A DNA stretch of 64,000 nucleotides from Deltaproteobacteria bacterium (GCA_016234935.1 JACRNL010000010.1:62001-126000), one strand, 5' to 3'; shown: positions 52,085 through 61,542, numbered from the stretch's first letter. Translations and numbers: made by a program. The notes: a model not told the origin generated them from the sequence alone.

Positions 52085-52109
52085 GCCCCTTGAAGGGACT
52101 GCACCCCAT
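52085..52109. repeat. degenerate family C unit between bamD and the TPR gene
   Basis: CCCCTTGAAGGGACTGCACC with CCATCG, a mutated single unit outside coding sequence. Confidence 0.65.
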
Positions 52110-52206
52110 CGTCATATCGTGAAGGAAAAAGTAAGGCAAGCCTGATGCAAAATGTTTTCAGGAACCCGCGCGCCAAGCCGCTTTCCGGCAATGGAATCAC
52201 CGGGGT

Positions 52207-53004
52207 TCAGCTCTCCTTAAGCTGGCCCTTCGCGTCCTTTGCAAACTGACTGTCTGGAAAATTAGTTATCAATGTCTTAAAGGCGTCCTGGGCAAGCGTG
52301 CCCTCTCCGAGCTTTGCGTATGATTGTCCGATGAAGTAAAGCGCTTCATCGGTAAGGCCGGTGTCGCTGTAATTTTTAAGGATGTCCCTGAACCTGCCGA
52401 GCGCCCCCCTGTAGTTCTTGCCCTTGAAGTAGAAACGGCCTACGTAGAACTCCCTTTCGGCAAGCCGCCTTCTTGAGAAAGAGATAAGCTCCTTTGCCCT
52501 GTCCTTGTAGGGAGAGTCCGGATAATTGACAACAAGGTCTTCAAAGGCAAAGAGCGCCTTCCGCGTGGCCGTCTGATCGCGGTCTACCGACAGGACGTCC
52601 TTAAAGTAGCTCATGCCTTTTTGAAAAAGCGCGTAGGACGCCCTTGAATGCGCCGGGTGCATGGCGACGAAATTTGTATAGTAGGAACCGGCCTCGTCAT
52701 ACTTGTCCTCTGCAAAGCATACGTCCCCGAGCATAAGCTCCGCTTCAAGGGCATACGGAGATAACGGATGCTCCTCCATCAGGGTTTTAAAGCCCTTCTC
52801 CGCATCCTCCTGTTTCTCGCGCAAATAGGAGTCCATCGCGGAGTCATATATCTCCTTTGCCGGCCTCGTGTCCACCACGTCTTTTGTGGACGCGCACCCG
52901 GCAAACAGCATCATGACCGCCAACAAAACGAAACAGCGCCGAGGCAGAGCCTCATACCCTCTGAGATACTTTGAAAAATTGGAATTTTTCAAAACGCCCT
53001 CCAT
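52207..53004 (-). CDS. bamD: outer-membrane assembly lipoprotein BamD
   Basis: 265 residues. A lipobox MLFAGC (Cys37 from the first ATG) and five TPR-like repeats (KEIYDSAMDSYLREKQEDAE, ALEAELMLGDVCFAEDKYDE, ARASYALF-like SRASYALFQKGMSYFKDVLS, REFYVGRFYFKGKNYRGALG, EALYFIGQSYAKLGEGTLAQ) match BamD/YfiO, the essential partner of BamA in barrel insertion. The N-terminus before the signal core is long; a TTG at 52992 with GGAGGG before it may be the true start. The window also encodes a barrel substrate (14337-15287). Confidence 0.9.
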   Translation of the reverse strand: MEGVLKNSNFSKYLRGYEALPRRCFVLLAVMMLFAGCASTKDVVDTRPAKEIYDSAMDSYLREKQEDAEKGFKTLMEEHPLSPYALEAELMLGDVCFAEDKYDEAGSYYTNFVAMHPAHSRASYALFQKGMSYFKDVLSVDRDQTATRKALFAFEDLVVNYPDSPYKDRAKELISFSRRRLAEREFYVGRFYFKGKNYRGALGRFRDILKNYSDTGLTDEALYFIGQSYAKLGEGTLAQDAFKTLITNFPDSQFAKDAKGQLKES

Positions 53005-53132
53005 TTTTTAAAAAACCGTTCGCCGGAAACCGCAATGTTCTCAGCATCATACCACAAAAACAACGGTTTTTTCAAGGTATTTATGGGGACAGGTAGTCGG
53101 CAAAACTCGCAGGGCACGGTAGAAGCCTCGCT

Positions 53133-54545
53133 CTACGCCGTCCGTGCGCCCTGCATGAACTCCACCGCGTGCTTTAGCCTTGAGAGGGTCATCTCCCTTC
53201 CCATCGCGTTTATCATTTCATAAATACCGGGGCTGACCGTGCCGCCCGTGAGGGCCACCCTGACGGGCTGGGCGAGTTTTCCAAGTTTTATGCCCCTGGA
53301 CTCAAGTATCTCGTTAAAAGCAGACTCAACGCCCTTCTCGTCAAAACCGGATAGCCCTTCAAGCCGCCCTATCAGCTCATTGAATATTCCTGCATTGTCG
53401 GAGGTAAGAAACTTCCCGGCGGCCTTCTCGTCGTATGCGGCCTTTTCCTTAAAGTAAAACAGCGAGGATTCAGCCATTTCCTTCAGCGTCTTTGACCTTT
53501 CCATAAGGGTCTTGACTATCCTTACAAGGCGGTCGTCGTGTTTGACGGAAATGCCGAGGGCATCGAGGAAAGGGATCAGCTCGAAGGCAAGCATCGCAGG
53601 GTCGGAGGCCTTTATGTAGTGGTGGTTAAGCCACAGAAGCTTTTCCGGATTAAACACGCCGGCGGACTTGCCGACCTGCTCAAGGGAGAACTTTTCCACA
53701 AGTTCGTCTATCGAGAATATCTCCTCGTCCCCGCTTGACCAGCCGAGGCGCGCAAGGTAATTGACAAGGGCGTGCGGGAGATAGCCCATTTCCTTATACG
53801 CCATGACGGACGTCGCGCCGTGGCGCTTTGAAAGGCGCGTCTTGTCCGCGCCAAGTATCATGGGCAGGTGCGCGAAGACAGGGACATCGCGGCCGAGGGC
53901 CTTATAAAGAAGTATCTGCTTCGGGGTGTTGTTGATGTGGTCGTCGCCCCTGATGACGTGCGTGATGTTCATGATTGCGTCGTCCACAACGACGCAGAAG
54001 TTGTATGTCGGCGTCCTGTCGCTTCTGAGTATCACGAGGTCTTCTATGGAGGAATTGTCAAAGGAGATATGGCCCTTGATGACGTCATGGACGACCGTCG
54101 TTCCGGGCGGCACCTTGAAGCGCACCGCGAACGGCGCGTCTGACCCGTCCGGCCTGTCAGCGCGATTTGCGCACCTGCCGTCGTATTTGGGCGGCCTGCC
54201 TTCCTTTAACGCCGCCTCCCGCCTCTGCTCAAGCTCTTCAGGCGTGCAGTAGCAGCGGTAGCAAACTCCCTTTTCAAGAAGCTCGTCCGCGAACTTCCTG
54301 TATGTGCCGAACATCTCGCTCTGGTAAAACGGCCCTTCGTCCCAGACAAGGCCCAGCCAGTTCATGCCGTCGAGTATGGCCTGTATGGAATCCTTCGTTG
54401 AGCGCAGGGCGTCGGTGTCCTCTATCCTTAATATGAATTTTCCATTGAAACGTCTGGCATAGAGCCAGCTGAAAAGCGCCGTGCGCGCGCCGCCAATGTG
54501 CAGATAGCCTGTCGGGCTCGGAGCGAAACGTGTCCTGACTGTCAA
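53133..54545 (-). CDS. gltX: glutamyl-tRNA synthetase, second (canonical) copy
   Basis: 470 residues. [20 protein letters not shown] holds the HIGH motif, [15 protein letters not shown] follows, CYCTPEEL with KYDGRC the zinc knuckle, [19 protein letters not shown] the catalytic loop, and [20 protein letters not shown] an intact KLSKR-type loop. The C-terminal anticodon-binding helices are of full length. Compared with the copy at 953-2341 this one has all canonical residues, so it is the likely general GluRS. It stands alone between bamD and a repeat block. Confidence 0.97.
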   Translation of the reverse strand: MTVRTRFAPSPTGYLHIGGARTALFSWLYARRFNGKFILRIEDTDALRSTKDSIQAILDGMNWLGLVWDEGPFYQSEMFGTYRKFADELLEKGVCYRCYCTPEELEQRREAALKEGRPPKYDGRCANRADRPDGSDAPFAVRFKVPPGTTVVHDVIKGHISFDNSSIEDLVILRSDRTPTYNFCVVVDDAIMNITHVIRGDDHINNTPKQILLYKALGRDVPVFAHLPMILGADKTRLSKRHGATSVMAYKEMGYLPHALVNYLARLGWSSGDEEIFSIDELVEKFSLEQVGKSAGVFNPEKLLWLNHHYIKASDPAMLAFELIPFLDALGISVKHDDRLVRIVKTLMERSKTLKEMAESSLFYFKEKAAYDEKAAGKFLTSDNAGIFNELIGRLEGLSGFDEKGVESAFNEILESRGIKLGKLAQPVRVALTGGTVSPGIYEMINAMGREMTLSRLKHAVEFMQGARTA

Positions 54546-54583
54546 TGTTGAAGGTCTCCCATGATTTATTGTTTAACGGGCTG

Positions 54584-54609
54584 CGTTCCCACGCTGAAGC
54601 GTGGGAACG
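54584..54609. repeat. family B half element
   Basis: CGTTCCCACGCTGAAGCGTG with GGAACG, the second palindrome only, 39 bp upstream of gltX. Confidence 0.75.
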
Positions 54610-54654
54610 ATAAAAAAACGCCGTTTCTGTTTTTTTTGAGCGGCCTGATAAGGC

Positions 54655-54777
54655 CAGGCTGCTCAAAAAGCCCCAGCTACAAGGCGACGAGAAGCGAAGA
54701 ATGAGGCGTACTGTTGAGTACGCCGTAATGATGAGTGACGAAGACAACGCAGTAGATGGGGCTTTTTCAGCAGCCTG
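54655..54777. repeat. family A element after amrB, with an adjacent end fragment
   Basis: Ends CAGGCTGCTCAAAAAGCCCC and GGGGCTTTTTCAGCAGCCTG, inner hairpin GGCGTAC/GTACGCC. It finishes three bases before the amrB stop codon. A partial end (TTTTTTTTGAGCGGCCTG, about 54629-54647) just to the left suggests a second, deleted copy in tandem. Confidence 0.9.
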
Positions 54778-54779
54778 AG

Positions 54780-55580
54780 TCAGCTTATGACTATCCCCGC
54801 GTATCCCACAACATGGCCGTAGTCGCCGCTTGTCTCGCCTGAGGTGGCGTATTTAACGAGCCTTGCCTTTTTCGCGCCAAGCTCTTTGGCGGCGACGATA
54901 GCGATTGCCGCGGGGATCACCCCGCACATGGTGATCCCCTTTTGCGCGGTCACTTGCAGAAGCCCGCTTGCGTCAAGGGCGAGCGCCCTGCCGATGGCAA
55001 GCTCGTCCTTTTTCCGCGTCGTCTTGTCGGACTCGTAGTGGTTCATGTCCGAGCTTACGAGGATGAGCGTGTGCTTGCCGTAGGCGGCAACAACCCTTGC
55101 AATGGCAAGGCCCATCTCAGAGCACTCGTCAAAGTCCGCCCGCATCACCGTAATTGGCACGAAAGACGCATTTTTATTCAACGTGTAAATGAACGGGAGC
55201 TGCACCTCCAGCGAATGCTCGCGCTCATGCGCCGCCATGTCATCCGAAAAAATATCAGAGGATTCAAGGAGCATGCGGGCAAGCGCCCCGTTGACCTTCA
55301 TAATGCCAAGCGGCGTCTCCCACTCGCCATCCGTCATGACGGAGACCATCTCTCCAAGCCCTGTGTGGTTCGGGCCTATGAGGATGATATTGTCCGGTAT
55401 CTCTATCGAAGAATAAAGCGCCCCTGCGACATGGCCGGAATAAATATAACCGGCGTGCGGGGAGATGGCCGCCACGGCCTTCTCCTTAGGCGCGTCAATG
55501 AGGCAGCCCTTTACGGCCTTTTCAAGCTGCAGGGCGCTGCCTGGATAAAATTGTCCGGCTACCGCGGGTTTCCTTAACAT
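54780..55580 (-). CDS. amrB: AmmeMemoRadiSam system protein B (MEMO1 family)
   Basis: 266 residues from ATG 55580 (MLRKPAVAGQFYPGSALQLE). SPHAGYIYSGHVAGALYSSI, LIGPNHTGLGEMVSV, EREHSLEVQLPFIY and VSSDMNHYESDKTTRKKDEL are the Memo signatures, with the His residues that in related dioxygenases bind iron. In many prokaryotes Memo forms a set with an AMMECR1 protein and a radical SAM enzyme; neither is adjacent here. The biochemical role is unsettled. Confidence 0.93.
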   Translation of the reverse strand: MLRKPAVAGQFYPGSALQLEKAVKGCLIDAPKEKAVAAISPHAGYIYSGHVAGALYSSIEIPDNIILIGPNHTGLGEMVSVMTDGEWETPLGIMKVNGALARMLLESSDIFSDDMAAHEREHSLEVQLPFIYTLNKNASFVPITVMRADFDECSEMGLAIARVVAAYGKHTLILVSSDMNHYESDKTTRKKDELAIGRALALDASGLLQVTAQKGITMCGVIPAAIAIVAAKELGAKKARLVKYATSGETSGDYGHVVGYAGIVIS

Positions 55581-55868
55581 GGACAGACCTTTATTTAACA
55601 TGTCATCGAGCATGTCCTCGAATGTATCTATCGAGGATGCATCTACCGGGGAAAGGTTTTAGTCCCGCCCCGGAACTTTTATAATCACCAAATATTATCA
55701 AAAGGGGTTTTTATTGTAAAGCACGCCTTTTTAAAAAAGAAGCGCCGGCATCCGCCTCATGGCAGGCACATTAAGCCGCTCTGTTTATCCGGCCGGATTG
55801 CAGGTCTTGTAATTTAATTATCCCTCTTTTTTTGAGCTATGTCAAAGGGGCGGGGATATGGTATATTT

Positions 55869-55885
55869 ACAGGTTATCAACCTGT
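55869..55885. promoter_or_regulatory. operator-like palindrome upstream of gph
   Basis: ACAGGTTATCAACCTGT: 7-bp arms around ATC, 13 bp before the phosphatase ATG. It overlaps the region where ribosomes or polymerase would bind and could be a repressor site. The rest of the 318-bp gap to amrB shows nothing clear. Confidence 0.5.
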
Positions 55886-55898
55886 AAGGATTGGGACA

Positions 55899-56546
55899 AT
55901 GCGCAAAGACCTGCTCATATTCGACCTTGACGGCACGCTCATAGATTCGAGCGCAGACATCGCATGGGCGGCCAATAAGACCCTCACGCATATGGGCTGC
56001 AAAGAGGAAACAGCCGAACATATAAAGAAAAACATAGGCTGGGGGGTGAAGGTGCTCCTTGAAAAGCTCATGCCCCATGAAAGCCCTGAAACCATAACCG
56101 CCGCGCGCGAAAAGTTCCTTGAGATATACTCCTCACATCTCGTGGTGGACACATATCTCTACCCTGAAGTGCGCGAGACTATCCTCCATTTCAGCGAAAA
56201 AGGCAAAAAAATGGCCATCGTGACAAATAAACCCGAAAGGCTTTCGATAAAGATACTTGAGAATTTCGGCCTTTCCAAAAACTTCCATATGGTAGTCGGC
56301 GGCGACACGCTGCCGAGCAGAAAGCCTGACCCGGCGCCGCTCGTAAAGGTCATTAACGACATGCGCGTTGAGGCCACGCGCGCCGTATTCATAGGCGACA
56401 GCCCCATTGACGGCGAGACCGGGAAAAAGGCCGGCGTATTCACCATAGGGGTGCCCTACGGTTACAGGGGCGATATTAAGCTCAGTGACATTGGTTTTGA
56501 CCTGGTGGTCAGGGATTTCAAGGAACTCCAGACCGTGATAGAGTAA
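55899..56546 (+). CDS. gph: HAD-family phosphoglycolate phosphatase-like hydrolase
   Basis: 215 residues from ATG 55899 (MRKDLLIFDLDGTLIDSSAD). FDLDGTLID is the HAD nucleophile motif, IVTNKP motif II, KPDPAPL the motif III lysine, and FIGDSPIDGETGKKAGVFTI motif IV. A helical cap domain fills residues 20-85. This is the Gph/PGP subfamily, which removes phosphate from 2-phosphoglycolate; related phosphatases have the same motifs, so the substrate is probable, not certain. The frame is open further upstream but passes through a palindrome. Confidence 0.85.
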   Translation: MRKDLLIFDLDGTLIDSSADIAWAANKTLTHMGCKEETAEHIKKNIGWGVKVLLEKLMPHESPETITAAREKFLEIYSSHLVVDTYLYPEVRETILHFSEKGKKMAIVTNKPERLSIKILENFGLSKNFHMVVGGDTLPSRKPDPAPLVKVINDMRVEATRAVFIGDSPIDGETGKKAGVFTIGVPYGYRGDIKLSDIGFDLVVRDFKELQTVIE

Positions 56547-56658
56547 CGCAGGGCTAAAACCTTGCCTCAAAACGCCGATTTTACAGTTTCACCGTGTGTT
56601 TTACAGTAAGGAAAGGGAAGCGGTTTTTGTTTCTTATTTTCGCAAGTAAAGACATTAA

Positions 56659-56784
56659 AGTTTTTTTGGCCGCCTGCGGCGGAGCAAAGTCTACACCAGC
56701 CATCACGCCTTAAGTGATGCCTTACAGTAACATGCAACTCTTTCCCTTTGCCGTGCGCAGCACCTTTTTTTCAAAAAAGGCAAG
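56659..56784. repeat. family F repeat, second copy
   Basis: AGTTTTTTTGGCCGCCTGCG with GCGGAGCAAAG opens it; GCCGTGCGCAGCACC and TTTTTTTTCAAAAAAGGCAAG close it, as at 24041. Its centre has a small hairpin (CATCACGCC/AGTGATG). It makes up much of the 344-bp gap between gph and cheA. Confidence 0.8.
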
Positions 56785-56890
56785 TTTCACTTAACCCCTT
56801 GTAATCATGAGCGTTAAAGAGTTATAATATACGGTGTAGCATTCGGATATTCATCCATGTTTTTTTGACCTGCCTTTAAAGAGGGCTGTT

Positions 56891-59116
56891 GTGAAAAAAG
56901 AGAGCGACAGAGAGCGGAAAAGGGAATTCCTTGCCGAGGCCGAAGACATCCTGTCCACTATGGGTAAGGGTCTTTTAAGGCTCGGCAAAGGCGTAAAGGC
57001 CGGCATCATAGACCCGGCGGTATTGAACTCCATATTCCGCTCCGCGCACACATTGAAGGCCAGCTCCAGCGTCTTCGACTTCGCCGATATGGCGCGTCTC
57101 AGCCACACCCTTGAAGACACCCTCGACATGCTCCGGCACGGACGCATCACGGTCTCCAATGAATGCCTCTCGTCCATAATGACCGCGCATGACCTCCTCG
57201 TGAGAATAGCCGCCTCAAAGGGCCGTAAAGAGTTCCATGAGGAGGTCAAAAAGGTCGAAGCCCTTTTAAGCGCAAAGTCCAGACCCGAAAAAACGGCCGC
57301 GGAAGCGCAAATAGACAAAGGGCTCCTGTCCACGCTCACGGAATACGAGGCGCACAGGCTCGGAGAGAACATCCGTGAGGGCAAGAACGTATTTATAATC
57401 GAAGCAAAGTTCCCCGTAACTAGCTTTGACAAAATCTACATATCCCTTATAGAGGCGTTAAAACCCTCCTCGGAGCTTATCGCAACGCTTCCTTCCCTGA
57501 AAAGGGTTGAACCCTCTCAGAGGAACGACCACTCTCTGTTCTTCGACATCTACATCGGGACTGACCGTGACAAAGCATGCGTCGTAAACCTCGTAAAAGA
57601 GCCTTTTAACGCGTATACCGGGACTGAATATGACAAGGTAACAGAGCCTTTCAGCGCGGGGGTGCGGGGGTTGAATGAAAAAACCCGGGATAAAACAGAC
57701 GCAGGCGGCGCCTTTGATGACCCCTTCCATATCTCCTCCCCCGCACCACTCGCCGCTACAGACGCATCGCTAAACGCAAACAGCCTTACGAGCGAGTGGT
57801 GCGGGGAGGGTAGGGTGGGGGATGCTGAAACGGGCAATCCTCAGCCTGAAAGCCCTGCTCCGCCGTTTGACGACACGCCGCAGGAGACACTCAGAAAACA
57901 GACCAAGAGCGTGCGCGTCAACATAAAAAAACTCGACGGCATAATGAACCTTGTAAGCGAGCTGGGTTTCTTAAAATCCAGCCTCTCGGAGCTTTCCTCG
58001 GAGCTTAAAGACGGCAGCACGCTTCCTTCATACGGCATCCGCCTGTCCCGGATAGAAAAGCTCTTTGAAAAAAAGATAGCGGAATTACGAGACAGCGTGC
58101 TCGGCGCAAGGATGATCCACATAGGCCAGCTCTTCGGCAGGTTTGATCCCTTTATCGACCGGGTCTCGCGGGAGACGCAAAAAGAGATACGGGTGGTAAC
58201 ATACGGGGATGCGACCGAGATAGACAAACTCATCATCGAAGAACTCGCGGACCCGCTCATGCACATCGTCAGAAACGTAATAGACCACGCCATAGAGCCG
58301 CCTTCTGAAAGAGAGGCCGCGCACAAGCCGCGCTCCGGCACCATCACCCTGTCGGCCTACCAGAAGGGCAACCACGCCGTCGTGGAGGTCAGGGACGACG
58401 GCAGGGGCATAGACGAAGCGCTTTTGAAAAAAAAGGCCGTGGAAAAAGGCCTGCTGAGCTTCGATGCCGCCAGGGGCCTGTCCCTGCACGAGACGCTTGA
58501 GCTTATTTTCCTTCCGGGCTTTTCCACATGCGACGCCGTAAGCGCGTCATCCGGCAGGGGCGTAGGCATGGACGTGGTAAAGGATAACATCTCGCGCCTT
58601 TCGGGCATGATAGACATAGAAACCATCCTGGGCAAGGGCACGCGCTTTATCCTTACCATCCCCGTAACCCTCGCGGTAATAGACGCGCTTATCGTTGAAG
58701 ACGGCGGGATTCGCTACGCCCTGCCGCTTAATTCCATCACCGAGGTGGCCGCCGTCACTCCCCTGCCCGCGGACGCCTGCCCGGACGCCTGCGAGGCCGG
58801 AGGGCATGTAAACATAAACGGCAGGGACATGCCTTCAATACGTCTGGGAGACATCCTTGGCCGGAGCGCGTGCGCCTGCGGCTCGTTATGCTCAGGCATA
58901 GTGACCGGAGGGCCGGGCCACAGGCTGTGCATAATCGTGGAACGGATAATCGAAGAGCTTGACGTGATAGTAAAACCCTTGCCGGAGATGATAAAGACCC
59001 CCTGCATAGCCGGGGCCGCGGACCTCGGCGAAAAAGGCGCCGTCCTCCTGCTCGACATCGCGGCCATCACAGACCTGGCCGGAAAGCAGCGCCAAAAACA
59101 GTGCGGTCATAGTTGA
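56891..59116 (+). CDS. cheA: chemotaxis-type histidine kinase CheA with repeat-encoded linkers
   Basis: 741 residues from a GTG start. Hpt domain (1-110) with phospho-acceptor His53 in RSAHTLKASSSV; a middle domain (about 155-270); dimerisation helices (about 337-400, VRVNIKKLDGIMNLVSELGF); ATPase with VRNVIDHAIEPPSEREAAHK, VRDDGRGID and SSGRGVGMDVV; and a CheW-like C-terminal domain. Residues 203-208 (RVEPSQ) match a degenerate family C unit and about 281-312 of the linker are family D sequence with inverted arms. It precedes cheW by 22 bp. The lack of cheY, cheR and cheB nearby means it could serve a non-flagellar pathway. Confidence 0.93.
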   Translation: MKKESDRERKREFLAEAEDILSTMGKGLLRLGKGVKAGIIDPAVLNSIFRSAHTLKASSSVFDFADMARLSHTLEDTLDMLRHGRITVSNECLSSIMTAHDLLVRIAASKGRKEFHEEVKKVEALLSAKSRPEKTAAEAQIDKGLLSTLTEYEAHRLGENIREGKNVFIIEAKFPVTSFDKIYISLIEALKPSSELIATLPSLKRVEPSQRNDHSLFFDIYIGTDRDKACVVNLVKEPFNAYTGTEYDKVTEPFSAGVRGLNEKTRDKTDAGGAFDDPFHISSPAPLAATDASLNANSLTSEWCGEGRVGDAETGNPQPESPAPPFDDTPQETLRKQTKSVRVNIKKLDGIMNLVSELGFLKSSLSELSSELKDGSTLPSYGIRLSRIEKLFEKKIAELRDSVLGARMIHIGQLFGRFDPFIDRVSRETQKEIRVVTYGDATEIDKLIIEELADPLMHIVRNVIDHAIEPPSEREAAHKPRSGTITLSAYQKGNHAVVEVRDDGRGIDEALLKKKAVEKGLLSFDAARGLSLHETLELIFLPGFSTCDAVSASSGRGVGMDVVKDNISRLSGMIDIETILGKGTRFILTIPVTLAVIDALIVEDGGIRYALPLNSITEVAAVTPLPADACPDACEAGGHVNINGRDMPSIRLGDILGRSACACGSLCSGIVTGGPGHRLCIIVERIIEELDVIVKPLPEMIKTPCIAGAADLGEKGAVLLLDIAAITDLAGKQRQKQCGHS
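57736..57808. repeat. family D inverted repeat inside cheA
   Basis: CTCCCCCGCACCACTCGC and GCGAGTGGTGCGGGGAG are inverted copies (one base bulge), followed by GGTAGGGTGGGGG as in other family D copies. The array is open in frame and encodes the linker before the dimerisation domain. Confidence 0.85.
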
Positions 59117-59138
59117 CAATGGCTGCCCGGATGCTCAC

Positions 59139-59648
59139 ATGAAAGAAAACCAGAGTAAAAAAAATTATGAAAGCCCTCCGCCCCCTGATGGGGCTGAACC
59201 CCCAAAAAAGGGGCATGAGCAAAGACATAAGGTCTTCCCGTTTCTCCTCGGGACCAAGGAATATGCGTTCGAGGCTGGAGATGCGCCGGAGGTCTTGAAG
59301 GCCATGCCGGTTACCGAAGTCCCGTCCACGCCCGCCTTCATAAAAGGCATCATACCCTTCAGGGGGGAGATGCTTGCCGTCATTGACCTTAGAAACCGCC
59401 TTGGCATGGAAGGCGCCGCGCAAAAATCGAAGATGTTAATAGCAGGCGCCGATGACCTGAGGGCCGCCTTTCTCGTTGACGCCGTCGCAGGCGTCTGTGA
59501 AGCGGACACGCACCCGCCTGATGCTACGGAGGAAAAAGACGTTTTCGTAAAGGGGATCATTAAGTCGCAAGGGCGCGTCATCCGCGTGCTGTCGCTCGAA
59601 AAACTCCTGAATATCAGCATCAGCATGCCCCCCTGCCCTCCCCCGTGA
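59139..59648 (+). CDS. cheW: CheW coupling protein, bracketed by family C units
   Basis: 169 residues. The CheW beta-barrel fold spans about residues 30-160: FPFLLGTKEYAFEAGDAPEV, TPAFIKGIIPFRGEMLAVID and LRNRLGM (the usual GxxxxRGxxxPVxDLR block), and VKGIIKSQGRVIRVLSLEKL. It couples receptors to CheA, encoded just upstream. Residues 19-25 (GAEPPKK) come from a family C unit at the N-terminus, and the C-terminal PPCPPP and stop TGA lie in another at 59642. Confidence 0.9.
   Translation: MKENQSKKNYESPPPPDGAEPPKKGHEQRHKVFPFLLGTKEYAFEAGDAPEVLKAMPVTEVPSTPAFIKGIIPFRGEMLAVIDLRNRLGMEGAAQKSKMLIAGADDLRAAFLVDAVAGVCEADTHPPDATEEKDVFVKGIIKSQGRVIRVLSLEKLLNISISMPPCPPP
59180..59212. repeat. family C sequence in the 5' part of cheW
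   Basis: CCCCCTGATGGGGCTGAACC followed by CCCAAAAAAGGGG, about one and a half units, read as PPDGAEPPKKG before the CheW fold begins. Confidence 0.8.
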
Positions 59649-59960
59649 AGGGGTTGAACCCCCTCAGGGGGGAGGAGAAATGGAAGGGGTCGTGCCGACA
59701 AAAAAATGACTCTCACGCGGATGCGCGCGGGCGCCTTGCTTCAGCCTCCTCAATAATCCTTTCTTTTTATCGCGGCAAAGGTTTTATATGCCGTCATTCC
59801 CGCCTGCCCCCTGAGGGGGTTCAACCCTTTGAAAGGGTTCAACCCTCGCGTGCCCCGTTTAAAACCCCCGCTCCCCGATAGAGGCATTCGAGGACATGTT
59901 TAGACCTGCGAGGGTTGAACCCTTTCAAAGGGCAGGCGCGCGAGGGCAGGCTGAAGCAGG
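59642..59960. repeat. repeat island after cheW: family C, D and E copies
   Basis: 59642-59668 is a family C unit containing the cheW stop, joined to a family D end (GGAGGAGAAATGGAAGG). 59807-59846 holds two units (CCCCTGAGGGGGTTCAAC, then CCTTTGAAAGGGTTCAAC). 59863-59960 is a family E hairpin (CCCCCGCTCCCCGATAG to AGGCTGAAGCAGGGG) with a family C unit (GGGTTGAACCCTTTCAAA, 59912-59929) inside it. No gene is visible in the 475 bp before pycA. Confidence 0.8.
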
Positions 59961-60049
59961 GGATATTTTAATCCGCCCTCGAATAGTTGTATCCCCGATA
60001 CAGACATTCGGGGGGTCTCATTTTTTTCATACAGAGCAGGGTTATTTAC

Positions 60050-60083
60050 TTGACATATCCGGCTAATGTTGGCTAAATATAAA
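60050..60083 (+). promoter_or_regulatory. weak promoter candidate for pycA
   Basis: TTGACA (60050-60055) is an exact -35, but TATAAA (60078-60083) lies 22 bp further, too far for a standard spacer; with 17 bp the -10 would be the poor CTAAAT. The region is otherwise free of repeats. Confidence 0.3.
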
Positions 60084-60123
60084 ATCGCCCGTATTCTTCA
60101 ATAACATTCAGTTTTAAGGACAT

Positions 60124-61542
60124 ATGTTCAATAAAGTACTGATCGCAAACAGGGGCGAAATAGCCTCAAGGATAATCCGGGCGTGCAAGGAGCTTGACAT
60201 CCCCACGGTGGCCATCTATTCCGAGGAGGACGCCACGTCCCTCTACGTGAAAAAGGCCGACGAATCCTACATGGTCGGCCCCGGCCCGATACAGGGATAC
60301 CTTAACATCCACCGCCTTGTCGACCTTGCGATGAAAGTCGGCGTGGACGCGATACACCCGGGCTACGGCTTTTTATCCGAAAACCCGAAGTTCCCGCTCC
60401 TTTGCGAGAAAAAGGGCATTACCTTCATCGGCCCGTCAAGCATGACCATCGCGGACATGGGCAACAAGGTCACGGCCCGCCAGATGATGAAAAAGGCCAA
60501 CGTGCCGATACTGCCCGGCACGGATAACTCCGTAAAAGACATTGCCGGGGCCGTCGAATTCGCCGAACAGATAGGCTACCCTGTCATGGTCAAGGCGTCG
60601 GGCGGCGGCGGCGGGCGCGGGCTTCGCGTCGCTAAAAATAAGCAGGAACTGACAAACGCCTTCACAACGGCGCAGAAGGAGTCCGCCGCCGCATTCGGCC
60701 TCTCAGAGGTATTTTTAGAAAAATACATAGACAGGCCGCACCACATAGAGTTTCAGATACTGGCCGACAAGTTCGGCAACACCATACACCTCGGCGAGAG
60801 GGACTGCTCCATACAGAGACGCCATCAAAAGGTGCTTGAGATAACGCCTTCGCTCATCCTCGACCAAGAACTTAGAAGGCGCATGGGCGAGGCGGCGGTA
60901 AAGGCCGCCAGGGCCGCAAACTACACGAACGCCGGAACGATAGAGTTTCTCGTTGACGAGGCGAGGAACTTTTATTTCATAGAGATGAACACCCGCATAC
61001 AGGTGGAGCATCCGATAACCGAAGAGACCACCGGCATAGACCTCGTTAAAAAGCAGATAGAGATAGCCGCTGGCAAGCCCCTTGAACTCAGGCAGGAGGA
61101 CGTGCGCATAAACGGCTACGCCATCGAATGCCGCATATGCGCCGAAGACCCGAAGAACAACTTCCTGCCCTCGTTCGGCAAGGTCACGGCCTATTATTCG
61201 CCCGGCGGCATAGGGGTCCGCATAGACGGCGCCATTTACAAGGACTTCATCATACCGAGCCATTACGATTCGCTGATAGTAAAGCTGATAGTAAGGGGAT
61301 CCACGTGGGACGAGACGGTCAGGAGGATGCACCGCTCTCTCGATGAATTCATCGTGCGCGGCGTAAAGACGAACATCCTCTTCCTTAAAAACATAATGGC
61401 CGATCCGGACTTCCGCGCCGGCAGGTTCGACACAGGCTACATAGACAGAAAGCCCGCGCTCATGGACTATAAGGAATACCGCGCGCCAACGGACATCGTT
61501 GCCGCCATAGCCGGGGCCATAGCGGCGCATCACGGCTTTTGA
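60124..61542 (+). CDS. pycA: pyruvate carboxylase subunit A (biotin carboxylase)
   Basis: 472 residues. ATP-grasp enzyme that carboxylates biotin with bicarbonate. LIANRGEIASRIIRACKELD, IHPGYGFLSENPKFPLLCEK, VKASGGGGGRGLRVAKNK (glycine-rich ATP loop), HIEFQILADKFGNTIHLGER, FYFIEMNTRIQVEHPITEE with the catalytic Glu/Asn/Arg, and GYAIECRICAEDP. Alone it could be AccC; the directly overlapping pycB-type gene shows it belongs to the two-subunit pyruvate carboxylase, making oxaloacetate from pyruvate for the TCA cycle or gluconeogenesis. A MEMO-type start ATG follows CATATG. Confidence 0.9.
   Translation: MFNKVLIANRGEIASRIIRACKELDIPTVAIYSEEDATSLYVKKADESYMVGPGPIQGYLNIHRLVDLAMKVGVDAIHPGYGFLSENPKFPLLCEKKGITFIGPSSMTIADMGNKVTARQMMKKANVPILPGTDNSVKDIAGAVEFAEQIGYPVMVKASGGGGGRGLRVAKNKQELTNAFTTAQKESAAAFGLSEVFLEKYIDRPHHIEFQILADKFGNTIHLGERDCSIQRRHQKVLEITPSLILDQELRRRMGEAAVKAARAANYTNAGTIEFLVDEARNFYFIEMNTRIQVEHPITEETTGIDLVKKQIEIAAGKPLELRQEDVRINGYAIECRICAEDPKNNFLPSFGKVTAYYSPGGIGVRIDGAIYKDFIIPSHYDSLIVKLIVRGSTWDETVRRMHRSLDEFIVRGVKTNILFLKNIMADPDFRAGRFDTGYIDRKPALMDYKEYRAPTDIVAAIAGAIAAHHGF

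Noticed and set aside
60124..61542. pycA as acetyl-CoA carboxylase accC
   Set aside because: Sequence alone allows it, but the immediately following carboxyltransferase/biotin subunit and the absence of accB favour pyruvate carboxylase.
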